Below, piece after piece: positions 35,652 to 44,529 of a DNA stretch of 64,000 bases. The position numbers were made by a program, and so were the translations under genes. The notes beneath the pieces are model-generated. The model ran no database searches. It was not told the origin of the DNA and saw only the letters and a list, made by a program, of their open reading frames with translations. Position 1 is the stretch's first letter; each line of letters starts with the position of its first letter. This DNA is from JAJCYK01 sp965224285 (GTDB lineage Bacteria; Bacteroidota; Bacteroidia; Cytophagales; Cyclobacteriaceae): contig OZ245043.1 of NCBI GenBank assembly GCA_965224285.1, positions 3,472,001 to 3,536,000 on the forward strand, read 5' to 3'.

Positions 35652-37235
35652 ATGAAAATCAGATTTGATCAAATATTAACCCTGTTGAGTCTAACGCTTC
35701 TCTCATGCAGTGAGCATGCTCAATTTGACATCCTGATTCTGAATGGGAATGTTTACGATGGAACAGGATCAGCCCCACAAAAGGCAGATATAGGAATAAT
35801 AAGGGACAAAATAGTCAGGATTGGGGATTTATCCAGCGAGGAAGCAAGAACCAAGATAGATGCCAGTGGACGGGTTGTTTCTCCAGGGTTTATAGACTTA
35901 CATGCACATCTCGGGTCAATTGAGGACTACTCGTATTGCGAGAATTTAGTCAGGCAAGGAGTAACAACTGCATTAGGTGGCCCGGATGGAGGTGGTCCCT
36001 GGCCATTTGGAGAACATTTGGAATCATTGACCAATTTGGGAGTGGGTATTAATGTCGGATTTCTTGTGGGACACAATGTGATCAGAAAGAATGTTCTGCA
36101 ATTGGAGAACCGGGCTCCAACGACGCAGGAACTGAACCAAATGAAGGAACAGGTTTCAATAGCCATGAAAGAAGGAGCTTTTGGCATTTCAACTGGTTTG
36201 AAGTATCTCCCAGGAACTTTCTCAGAAATTGATGAAGTAATTGAATTATCCAGGGTGGCTTCTACCTCCGGCGGATTCTATACGTCTCATCTTCGTGATG
36301 AAGGATTAAAATTGTTGGAGGCAGTCAAAGAAGCAATAATAATCGGAAGGGAAGCCAAAATCCCCGTAGTACTTACTCACCACAAAGTGGTAGGAAAACC
36401 AATGTGGGGAGCAAGTACTAAGTCCCTTGTCATGGTTGATTCGGCCACAGGGATGGGTCAGGATATTATGCTGGATCAATACCCCTATACAGCAAGCCGA
36501 ACGGGAATTGGTATACTTATCCCTTCCTGGTCCCGGGAAGGAGGGATTGAGAAATTTAAGAAACGTTTATCAGATTCAGTACTTCGTGACAGTATCAAGA
36601 ATCAAACCTGGTTCAACCTTATTAACGATCGGGGAGGTGCTGATTTGAAAAGGGTATTATTGTCTGACGTGAGCTGGAATCCCGGATTAAATGGAAAAAC
36701 TCTACATGACTGGTGCCTTATAGAGAATCTTGACCCTACCTTCAGCAATGGTGCTGAATTAGTTATAAAAGCCTACATAAATGGCGATACACGATGTATT
36801 TTTCATGCAATGAGTGAAGATGATATTAAAAGGATTTTAAAACATCCAAAGGCAGCTGTTGCTTCAGATGGAGTTTTAACCAGGCGGGGGGATGGCCTTT
36901 GTCATCCCAGGTCTTATGGTACCTTTCCCCGTGTTTTGGCAAAATATGTAAGGGAAGAAAAGATAATAGCACTGGAAGAAGCGATTCGAAAAATGACCAG
37001 TCTGCCAGCCAGTCGCATGGGCTTGAAGAACCGTGGAGTTTTAAAGGAGGAGAATATAGCTGATATTGTGATTTTTGACGCAGCCCAAATCAAGGACAAA
37101 AGCACCTTTACAGACCCGCATCAATACCCTGTTGGAATTAATTATGTACTAGTTAATGGTAAACTGGTGGTAGAGGATGGAGAATTTAAGAAAATCAAAT
37201 CAGGTAAGGTGCTTTACGGGCCAGCAAAAAATTAA
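35652..37235 (+). CDS. N-acyl-D-amino-acid deacylase/D-aminoacylase-like amidohydrolase, lipoprotein
   Basis: A 527-residue protein with a lipobox (LLSC, Cys near residue 19), so it acts outside the cytoplasm. It follows the amidohydrolase-3 pattern: DILILNGNVYDGTG, GRVVSPGFIDLHAHLG (metal HxH), GAFGISTGLKYLPG, HLRDEG, VVLTHHKVVG (metal His) and AVASDGVL (catalytic Asp). Family members deacylate N-acyl-D-amino acids, D-peptides or dihydropyrimidine-like amides. It is 153 bases after the M20 gene and 38 before the racemase, which supports a joint role in handling an N-acyl or D-amino-acid moiety. Confidence 0.85.
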   Translation: MKIRFDQILTLLSLTLLSCSEHAQFDILILNGNVYDGTGSAPQKADIGIIRDKIVRIGDLSSEEARTKIDASGRVVSPGFIDLHAHLGSIEDYSYCENLVRQGVTTALGGPDGGGPWPFGEHLESLTNLGVGINVGFLVGHNVIRKNVLQLENRAPTTQELNQMKEQVSIAMKEGAFGISTGLKYLPGTFSEIDEVIELSRVASTSGGFYTSHLRDEGLKLLEAVKEAIIIGREAKIPVVLTHHKVVGKPMWGASTKSLVMVDSATGMGQDIMLDQYPYTASRTGIGILIPSWSREGGIEKFKKRLSDSVLRDSIKNQTWFNLINDRGGADLKRVLLSDVSWNPGLNGKTLHDWCLIENLDPTFSNGAELVIKAYINGDTRCIFHAMSEDDIKRILKHPKAAVASDGVLTRRGDGLCHPRSYGTFPRVLAKYVREEKIIALEEAIRKMTSLPASRMGLKNRGVLKEENIADIVIFDAAQIKDKSTFTDPHQYPVGINYVLVNGKLVVEDGEFKKIKSGKVLYGPAKN

Positions 37236-37273
37236 CTCCTTGTTCTAATAACTGAATCATAGCTCATACAAGG

Positions 37274-38011
37274 ATGAACAAGATGATTGGTATCGTTGGA
37301 GGTGTTGGAAGTTATGCAGGCATTGATTTGATAAGAAAGGTTTATGATTATACCGGGGCAAATTCTGATCAGGAGCATTTGCCCATTTCAATGTTATCCA
37401 TTCCTCACAAAATACTGGATAGAACAGGATTTCTTTTAGGTGAAATCATTGAAAATCCCGCCGATAGTATCGTTGAAATTATTACCGCCCTTTCTTTAAA
37501 TGGGGCTGAGATCATTGGTATTCCCTGTAATACCGTTCATGCCCCTCAAATTTTTAAAAAAATAAAAAGCTCGATCCCGGAGGGCTGCAAGGTTTTACAC
37601 CTGATCGAGGAGGTGGGCTGCTATATCGTATCTAATTACCCCGGCATAAAAAGAGTTGGTGTTTTAAGTACAAATGGGTCATTCCGGTCCAGGGTATATC
37701 CGGACATAATGTCAAATTTTGGACTTGAAGTAATACAACCATCGGAAGAAATACAGGAAATATTTGTACATCCTGCTATCTATCTGCCCCCATATGGAAT
37801 TAAGGCTTGTTCGAACCCGGTAAGTGAAAGAGCAAAGAACGACCTGATGACGGCAGCAACATATCTCTCCAGAAAAGGAGCTGAAGCTATCATATTAGGC
37901 TGCACTGAAATACCTCTTGCATTAAGTCAACCAGAAATCGAAGACAGTATTCTAATTGATGCAACCAGTGTATTGGCAAGTGCTCTGGTCAGGGAGTCAA
38001 AAGGAAATTAA
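37274..38011 (+). CDS. Aspartate/glutamate racemase family protein
   Basis: A 245-residue cytoplasmic protein. GIVGGVGSYAGIDLIRKV at the N terminus and the two active-site cysteines in GIPCNTVHAP and LGCTEIPLAL define the PLP-independent Asp/Glu racemase family (PF01177). It may racemise an amino acid liberated by the two upstream amidohydrolases. It seems to be the last gene of the uronate operon; after it the reading frames become fragmentary. Confidence 0.88.
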   Translation: MNKMIGIVGGVGSYAGIDLIRKVYDYTGANSDQEHLPISMLSIPHKILDRTGFLLGEIIENPADSIVEIITALSLNGAEIIGIPCNTVHAPQIFKKIKSSIPEGCKVLHLIEEVGCYIVSNYPGIKRVGVLSTNGSFRSRVYPDIMSNFGLEVIQPSEEIQEIFVHPAIYLPPYGIKACSNPVSERAKNDLMTAATYLSRKGAEAIILGCTEIPLALSQPEIEDSILIDATSVLASALVRESKGN

Positions 38012-38193
38012 GCACAGAATTGTTTGTTGGGTTGTGGAAAATCTAGAAAACCTCTTAGTATAATCAGGATTTATAATGTATCTATCTCGACTTGTCACAG
38101 AATCCCAGCAATTGATAGTGTCTTATCCGGATTGGTGAACCGGCCTGAGCCTACGGCAATATTTAGTATAAGGCTCATAGCTGCTCGATTAAG

Positions 38194-38433
38194 TTGGTGC
38201 TTTACATTGCGATCTCTTCAGCAGGTGTTGACAATTGTGACTATAATTCAGTTCTCAAAATGACCGAAGGTTTGGGTTATCCCGTATATGGGACTGGTGA
38301 CGCTGTTGATGATCTTTCAGACATTATTAAAGATTTGAAGCAAATAAATTGGAGACTGCAAAACACCAGTTATTTAGATACAATCTGGTATGTGGAACTT
38401 TTGCTTTCATACCTAAGAGATGTTAACGACTAG
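38194..38433 (+). CDS. Orphan ORF, unrecognised
   Basis: A 79-codon frame starting at ATG 38194? (the codon is GTG/ATG-type weak start) with an acidic peptide (GYPVYGTGDAVDDLSDIIKDL). It faintly recalls the end of a von Willebrand A-type domain but this is not reliable. It lies in a stretch of gene remnants and is likely a fragment. Confidence 0.2.
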   Translation: MVLYIAISSAGVDNCDYNSVLKMTEGLGYPVYGTGDAVDDLSDIIKDLKQINWRLQNTSYLDTIWYVELLLSYLRDVND

Positions 38434-38794
38434 CACCAAACGAGGGCGACTTCACCAAGCTCATGATGATAATGGAAATGCATTAGATTGGGATTCCGAA
38501 GCTGGTACATTTAACGGAGATGTTGCATTTAAGGTTGATTCGAAAGGTAATTTAATCTACGAAGAGGCCACAATTACAATTTTCGAGTCTTCTATTGAAA
38601 TGTTTGCTGGGAAAGAAAACAAGGATAAAGAGATGGTTGTTACGGATGCCCATGAAAATGAGCATGACTTAAATACTGAAGATATTAAATCTATTAAAGA
38701 TAGAGGGGAAGGCAAGAAAAATATTCGAAATGTTGAAATAGATGCTTATAAAATTGGTAATAAAGTTAGAGAAGAAATTAAAGAAAATGAATAG
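38420..38794 (+). CDS. Polymorphic-toxin C-terminal tail with HExxH motif, probable fragment
   Basis: A 124-codon frame. From about residue 16 (DDNGNALDWDSEAGTF) it reads like the C-terminal part of a secreted RHS-type protein, and ends in a small domain with HENEH (HExxH zinc-binding pattern; DAHENEHDLN) followed by EIDAYKIGNKVREEI. This suggests a metallopeptidase-type toxin tip. No delivery domain lies upstream, so it is an orphan tail or displaced cassette. It overlaps the start of the following lipoprotein gene, the arrangement expected for toxin then immunity gene. Confidence 0.4.
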   Translation: MLTTSTKRGRLHQAHDDNGNALDWDSEAGTFNGDVAFKVDSKGNLIYEEATITIFESSIEMFAGKENKDKEMVVTDAHENEHDLNTEDIKSIKDRGEGKKNIRNVEIDAYKIGNKVREEIKENE

Positions 38795-39303
38795 TTATAT
38801 TTTGATTTTGTTGATAGGATTATTTGGAGGTAATTCATGCAAGTACAATTCAAATTATTTGATACAAATGGCACAAATTCTAAATGATGAGATTCCTGGG
38901 TTTAAGTCAACTTATGATTCAATGGGGTTTCATATCGAGAACGAAAAACCTATAAATTTTTTCGTTTACAATCTTATTGACACAATTTCTAATTCATATC
39001 CAGCTAAGGATCCTGTGAGAATAGGGAAAGCTGGCGTTTTTCATTTTGCACCAATCCGATACGAAATCTCATTCAGTCATATTGCAGTTATTTAAAGACG
39101 GTGAAATGAAAGTTTTTGGATTCTTGAATTGCGATAGTAAAGGAAATGATATAGCTGAGGTAATTAAATATTTTAGTGAAAGATTTGATTATAGTGACAA
39201 TGTATTAGATAGAATTAAAGAATTTAGGGCGAATGGCGTGTACTTTCAAATTGATGTTTATCAGCATCAGAATTCCAGAACCACTTACTTGAAAATGGCT
39301 TGA
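38787..39303 (+). pseudogene. Small lipoprotein, possible immunity protein, frameshifted
   Basis: From ATG 38787 the product starts MNSYILILLIGLFGGNSC, a lipoprotein signal. The frame stops at 39095, but the sequence continues sensibly in another frame to 39303 (LQLFKDGEMKVFGFLNC, DVLDRIKEF-like helix), so one frameshift near 39075-39085 breaks the gene. Its start overlaps the end of the toxin-like tail by 8 bases. An immunity role is inferred only from position and size (about 170 residues). Confidence 0.5.
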
Positions 39304-39397
39304 ACCAGCTTATGAGATTGGGTAAATTGACACCTAGAAAAGTTTAACAAATTGGAGAGATCTCTAAAAGATAGAAGTAATCACCCTTTTAAACCAT

Positions 39398-39691
39398 CTA
39401 TTTCAATAGTCCCAATCTAAAACCAGCACTGATCATGGAAGCTACATTGGTTACCTCCAGTTTCGTCATTATGTTAAGCTTGTGAGAGGTAACCGTATGT
39501 ATGCTAATGCGTAATTTATGGGCAATTTCCTTTGCCCTGGACCCATCAGCGATTAGTTGTAAAACCTCGAGTTCTCGCTCTGAAATGAAATTAATTACAT
39601 TTAAGTGGGTTCTAAAGGTTGATGAATTTGAAATAGCGGAAGGGCTTAACGCACTCCCGATGCGTTTAGCGGATAAGTTTAAGCTGGACAT
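39398..39691 (-). CDS. LuxR/GerE-type helix-turn-helix protein
   Basis: A 97-residue protein. Residues about 35-95 form the LuxR DNA-binding domain: ISERELEVLQLIADGSRAKEIAHKL, then SIHTVTSHKLNIMTKLEV. There is no receiver or sensor domain; the first 30 residues are unstructured. It may be an orphan stand-alone regulator or the DNA-binding end of a truncated response regulator. It is flanked by gene remnants on both sides. Confidence 0.75.
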   Translation of the reverse strand: MSSLNLSAKRIGSALSPSAISNSSTFRTHLNVINFISERELEVLQLIADGSRAKEIAHKLRISIHTVTSHKLNIMTKLEVTNVASMISAGFRLGLLK

Positions 39692-39960
39692 GGTCGGTTG
39701 AGAAGTAGTTATAACTTGGTTTTACATTTTTTGTAATTTATTGGTATCGGTTAATGAGTGCTTATGCAAATTGTAACCCATCATCCCATAAATTTTTTAG
39801 TGTTTTTAGGTTTTAGGCCTTATGATAATTTAGGAAATAATTTGGAATTGGATAGTCAGGAAAACGACATAAAAGGAATGGTATATAAATGATTTATGCC
39901 TTAATCCGTAGGCCTATTTTAGGGTTGAAACTTAAGTAGTTTTAGAATCACATTGATTAA

Positions 39961-40176
39961 GGAATCACCAGCCTGGAGACCTTAAGAAAATCGCTGGAGA
40001 AAAAAGAGATCGAAACTAAGATCCACCGGTATCGAAACCGCAAAATTTTTGGCGTCTCCTTTCGTAAAAGCAACCTGGCATTTAAGGGCAGTACCATCCG
40101 CCATGACTTCAGTTACAGGGGTCTGCAAAAACAACTGGATAAAAACCTCAGGAACCGAAGAGGCCTGTCAATATGA
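39961..40176 (+). pseudogene. C-terminal remnant of a mobilisation relaxase
   Basis: A 71-codon open stretch directly after a TAA, with no start codon. It contains RNRKIFGVSFRKSNLAFKGS and FSYRGLQKQLDKNL, the sort of sequence found near the C terminus of Bacteroidota MobA/BfmB-like relaxases (xIAFKGSxV...SYxxL). Its TGA overlaps the ATG of the next remnant (ATGA), as in intact mobilisation operons. The rest of the relaxase is missing. Confidence 0.5.
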
Positions 40177-40671
40177 AAACTCCCAAGGACAGGGCGGAGA
40201 AATTGCTGGAAGCTATCTTTTCCAAGGTAGAGAGAATAGAAAGTATAGTGAAAAACAGCCCGCTGCTACCAGGTCCTCAACTGTATCTCAAGTATCATCT
40301 GGGGGGTTGGACCTTTCCGAAATCAAACTACAATTAGTCAATATCCAGGAAAGCCTGGACAAAGCAACAACGGTGGAACCAGTTCGAGAAAAACACCATT
40401 ACTGTGGTTCTTTCCGGATCTTAAGGAGTGGTTAGTAACTCTTCACTGAGGCAAGTTTGTGATTTTATTTTCCTTACTGTCGCTGGCTTTATTGATTTTT
40501 ATCGTCTTGAAATATCCAGAATTTAAGGAATACCAGGATGGGTATTACAAGTATCAATATTTGTATTACGCTTCGGATGATGCCGAGTCTTTGAGGAAGT
40601 ATGATGAGGAGTGGGGTGTGGACAGTTTGAGGGAGGTGAGGGTGAGGTTGGTGAAGGAGCAGGGGATCTAA
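40173..40671 (+). pseudogene. Decayed mobilisation accessory protein (coiled coil plus membrane segment)
   Basis: It starts at ATG 40173 (MKTPKDRAEKLLEAIFSKVER), shifts frame near 40255 into SGGLDLSEIKLQLVNIQESL, shifts again near 40385 into LLWFFPDLKEWL, meets an in-frame TGA around 40446, and ends with a membrane segment and tail (LLSLALLIFIVLKYPEF, YYKYQYLYYASDDAESL). This order, coiled coil then one TM helix then an acidic tail, resembles small genes that follow relaxases in Bacteroidota mobile elements. At least three lesions make it non-functional. Confidence 0.5.
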
Positions 40672-40914
40672 GAAAGTAAAAATTGTATGGCCTGACCGAC
40701 TGATATGACCACAAAGGGGCCGGTGGGAAAGTACTTGTATCTAGATAATCTATCAGTGCGATTCCCATTGAATTAGATGGACTCCAAGTTCGTATTCGAA
40801 CAAAAACGAACGGATCTGAACGAATACCACACTGAAGTAATAGTAATAATATAAAATATGCATATGGCATATTTATTGACCTTGAAATCATTCCAATTAA
40901 TAAATATCCTGATA

Positions 40915-42003
40915 ATGGTCAATACAAATAGATTTCTTTTCTACCTTATACTAATCTGTATTATTACCCTGAGTAGCTGTTCTAAACTCTTAGGACAAGT
41001 ATCCACCCAGGATTTCGAATTTAGTTTCGAAGGAAAGAAATACAGTGGCGTCATAGACATTCCAAGCAAAGAACCCAAGTCAATAATAGTATTGATCCCA
41101 GGTAGTGGACCAACAAACATGGTATCTGGTGATGAATATTATAATAATTTACGCTCTACATTTGTCCAATTAGGGTTGGCTGTGATGGCTTATGATAAAG
41201 CAGGTTGCGGTGAAAGTGAGGGCACATTTGACTATAATCAGTCCGTTCAAAACAGTAGTGAGGAAGTACTTTCAGCCATCAGAGACCTCCGAAAGCTTGA
41301 GATTCCAGGTTCAAGGAATATTGGACTTTGGAGTCTCAGTCGAGGGGGCTGGATAAGTCCCTTGGTAATTAATAAGGATTCCAATATCTCTTATTGGATT
41401 TCAGCAAGCGGTCCGGACCACCTAGAAACCATAGGATACTTTTTTGAAGCCAACTGGAGGGTTAACGGAAAAAGTGAGTCAGAAATCGATCTTCTTTATT
41501 CTGAATGGCTTGAAGGTTATACCATTCAACGAAAAGGCGGTTCGTACCAAGAATATCTTGCAGCTTCGCCGAATCTGAGTAAAGATCCCATGATCTTGTC
41601 ACTAAGAAGGGGCAAATTTAATACGGAAGAGAAATACTACAGTTTTCAACAGGTACAGCAGAATCAAAAATTTGATGAGGAAACTGGATTGGCAATTGTA
41701 GTTCCTGACTTTTCGTCGATTCTCAAGAATATAAGTTGTCCAGTTCTGGCAATCTTTGGAGAAAAGGACTCGCAAATTGATTGGCAAAGGAGTTCAGTAT
41801 TGTACAAGCAGACAATTGGTTTGAATGGAAAATTGACATCTATTTCGCTCCCAAATTGCAACCATTTGTTACTTTCATGCGAAACCGGCGGGTATCATGA
41901 GAATTTAGAGGAGTTGAAGTCTAAGGGTCTAGGGAGACCTTGTGATGGCTATTTAAAGGCCATGCAAAGTTGGTTAGTTGATCTCAATTACGCCGAGCAG
42001 TAA
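40915..42003 (+). CDS. Alpha/beta hydrolase lipoprotein (acyl esterase-like)
   Basis: A 362-residue protein from ATG 40915; the 19-residue longer start at 40858 lacks a signal. A lipobox (LSSC) follows a hydrophobic stretch. The alpha/beta hydrolase triad is visible: nucleophile elbow WSLSRGG, Asp in FGEKDSQID, His in NCNHLL. The oxyanion region is LIPGSGPTN and the strand IIVL precedes it. It belongs to the broad esterase/peptidase S9-like group. A gap of 63 bases separates it from the permease downstream. Confidence 0.82.
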   Translation: MVNTNRFLFYLILICIITLSSCSKLLGQVSTQDFEFSFEGKKYSGVIDIPSKEPKSIIVLIPGSGPTNMVSGDEYYNNLRSTFVQLGLAVMAYDKAGCGESEGTFDYNQSVQNSSEEVLSAIRDLRKLEIPGSRNIGLWSLSRGGWISPLVINKDSNISYWISASGPDHLETIGYFFEANWRVNGKSESEIDLLYSEWLEGYTIQRKGGSYQEYLAASPNLSKDPMILSLRRGKFNTEEKYYSFQQVQQNQKFDEETGLAIVVPDFSSILKNISCPVLAIFGEKDSQIDWQRSSVLYKQTIGLNGKLTSISLPNCNHLLLSCETGGYHENLEELKSKGLGRPCDGYLKAMQSWLVDLNYAEQ

Positions 42004-42066
42004 AGGATTACCTACAAATTCAATCTTAATATTGGATATAATGACAATAAATCAAATAGTCATCGT

Positions 42067-44448
42067 ATGAATTTAAACAGCAAACTGGTATTTCGACGAC
42101 TGCTGAAGAATAAATTTATTTGGATCAACATCTTGGGGTTATCTCTGGGTATCGCCGTGTTCATGACACTGTTCCTTTTTATTCAACATGAAAACCTATA
42201 CGAAAAATCCCATGCTAATCATGAAAGGATCTATCGTATTGAGCAAAACAAAAAGGAAGGCGAGGTATTCAGGAAAACCGCAGGTATACCTACAGCTACA
42301 GCCCTGGTAATTGATCAAGATGTCAGCGGAATAGAATGCGCCACCCGGTTTAATAGTCAATCTTCCGCCCCCGTGAAATTGCAGACTGGCACGCATATCA
42401 TGGTGGATGATATTGTGTTTGCTGATAGAGAGTTCTTGGCAGTGTTTTCCTATCCAGTTGTTCATGGTGCGCCATTCGGCAAACTTGATCAACCAAATAT
42501 GGCGGTTATTTCCCAAGATTTGTCCAAAAAACTATTTGGCACCGACAATTCGGTTGGGCAAAAATTAAGACTCAATGAAACCGATATTGAGATACAGTCT
42601 GTGGTCGAAACAATATCGGACAAGTCTCATTTGAATTTTTCCTTGTTAATTTCATTTGAAACCATTCAAACCAGTGATCCTTCAGTTGGCTGGTTTGATA
42701 ACTGGTCTCATGGTTATGTGCTGCTAGAAGATGCTAGGTTGGCGGAGGATATCGATGACCTGTTAGTGGATTATCTGAAAAAATATCAGGGCCCAGAATC
42801 CGAGAATGAGCTGTACTTAAAGCCCCTAACCGATATCCATCTGCGATCAGAAGTAACCGATGAATTTGCATTGGTAGGAAGCTATCAGAACAACTGGATC
42901 TACTCCGTTATTGCAGCGCTGATCATTGTGATCGCTTGCATCAACTATATTAATCTAACAATCGCCTATGCTTCCAACAGGTTCAGGGAAATAGGCATAA
43001 AAAAATTAGTGGGGGCGGACAGGCTGACGCTGATCAGGCAACTAATGGGAGAAAGTAGTATCACCTTGTTGATTGCCATGGTACTGGTGCTAATGTTGAT
43101 TGAACTCATGCTCCCTACCTTCAATGAACTGGTGAATAGAGAATTAGACATCAACTATCTGGATAATTGGGAGTTTTACCTGGTTTTTGTTTCCATTAGC
43201 TTGTTCATCGGATTTGTCACCGGATTTATTCCTGCCAAAGCGATTTCCGGATTAGGTGTACTTTCGCTGGCCACTAAGGTACCCGTAAAAAGAAAGCAGG
43301 GTAATCTATTTAGACATGGATTGGTACTTTTTCAGTTTTTTGTTTCGATAACGCTGATCTCATGCACTTTACTGATATTCAAACAATATCATTTTCTAAA
43401 GAATACGGACCTCGGCTATGACAAGGATCATGTATTGACCATTGGTCTCAGTAAACCGGATGCTAAAAACCTTGATCGCTTTAAAACAGAAGCGGAAAAA
43501 TTGTCCTGGATTAAACATGTTGGAAGTTCCGATTATTTACCTATGTATTCGCCTAACTATACGGGATTTACCTGGGAAAGTGCGGAACCGGATGAATTTC
43601 TAAAAATGAATATAAATTATGTCGGACCAGAATTTACTGATGCATATGATATTGAGCTGGTTAAGGGTAATGGATTTAGATCGGAATTGACTAATCAGGA
43701 TCAGATATATGTATTAGTGAATGAAAAAGCTATTGAAGAAATGGGCTGGAGAGATGATCCAATAGGGAAGGAACTAGTATGGGGTGTTGACTATAGAGGA
43801 ACTGGGCAGAAGCGCGCTGTAATTGCCGGTATCACAGAGGATTATCATTACCTTTCTAAACATCAGCCAATAAGCCCTATTATTATGCCTTTATTGAATT
43901 TAGATGCAGCCGGGAGAAATTTGTCCATTAAGCTGCATCCTGGAGATATAAGTGAACAGTTGACCACTATTCAGGAAATCTTCCAAGTGACTTATCCTGA
44001 TGAATTATTCAACTATCGTTTTGCAGATGAATTGGTAGGCCGCATGTATGAATCTGAAAAGAATATGAGCCAGCTAGTGCTCTGGCTGACATTCATTGCG
44101 ATTTTTATTGCCATCATGGGTATGATTGGCTTAGTTTCTTATACTGCCAATCAGAAGAAAAAAGAGATTGGAATCCGTAAGGTGAATGGAGCTAGTTTTG
44201 GAAATATCATTCATCTGATTTCTAGTGACTTTCTTCGATTATTATTGATAGGGTTTATAATGTCGTGTCCATTGTCCTTGATATTGATGGAAAATTGGTT
44301 TAGTAATTTTGCCTACCAAACCAGTTTATCCTGGTGGGTATTTGCAGTGACCTTAGCGGGAATGTTGTTAATATCATTTGGCTCAATTGGGCTGCAAACT
44401 TTCGGCGCCGCAAGGAAAAATCCAGTTGAGGTATTGAGGAATGAGTAA
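42067..44448 (+). CDS. FtsX/MacB-type ABC transporter permease (1)
   Basis: A 793-residue protein with two permease halves. The N-terminal MacB_PCD-type unit has one membrane segment (WINILGLSLGIAVFMTLFLF), a large extracytoplasmic domain and three segments (FtsX) near residues 275-400; the second half repeats this order, ending with FtsX around 680-790 (GIRKVNGASFGNIIHLISSDF). No ATPase gene is adjacent, as is common for these Cytophagales permeases. It likely works in lipoprotein or peptide export or in stress signalling. A second such gene lies at 59915 on the other strand. Confidence 0.9.
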   Translation: MNLNSKLVFRRLLKNKFIWINILGLSLGIAVFMTLFLFIQHENLYEKSHANHERIYRIEQNKKEGEVFRKTAGIPTATALVIDQDVSGIECATRFNSQSSAPVKLQTGTHIMVDDIVFADREFLAVFSYPVVHGAPFGKLDQPNMAVISQDLSKKLFGTDNSVGQKLRLNETDIEIQSVVETISDKSHLNFSLLISFETIQTSDPSVGWFDNWSHGYVLLEDARLAEDIDDLLVDYLKKYQGPESENELYLKPLTDIHLRSEVTDEFALVGSYQNNWIYSVIAALIIVIACINYINLTIAYASNRFREIGIKKLVGADRLTLIRQLMGESSITLLIAMVLVLMLIELMLPTFNELVNRELDINYLDNWEFYLVFVSISLFIGFVTGFIPAKAISGLGVLSLATKVPVKRKQGNLFRHGLVLFQFFVSITLISCTLLIFKQYHFLKNTDLGYDKDHVLTIGLSKPDAKNLDRFKTEAEKLSWIKHVGSSDYLPMYSPNYTGFTWESAEPDEFLKMNINYVGPEFTDAYDIELVKGNGFRSELTNQDQIYVLVNEKAIEEMGWRDDPIGKELVWGVDYRGTGQKRAVIAGITEDYHYLSKHQPISPIIMPLLNLDAAGRNLSIKLHPGDISEQLTTIQEIFQVTYPDELFNYRFADELVGRMYESEKNMSQLVLWLTFIAIFIAIMGMIGLVSYTANQKKKEIGIRKVNGASFGNIIHLISSDFLRLLLIGFIMSCPLSLILMENWFSNFAYQTSLSWWVFAVTLAGMLLISFGSIGLQTFGAARKNPVEVLRNE

Positions 44449-44529
44449 ATCCTCCCAGCATGAGGAAACGTTCAAACAGCAGTTTTAGTCAATGTGATTA
44501 AAGGATCCAAACATCTTCCCCATATAACA

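Noticed and set aside
38024..38263. Short forward ORF after the racemase gene
   Set aside because: No recognisable family, low-complexity residue choice and overlap with another frame; treated as part of the remnant region.
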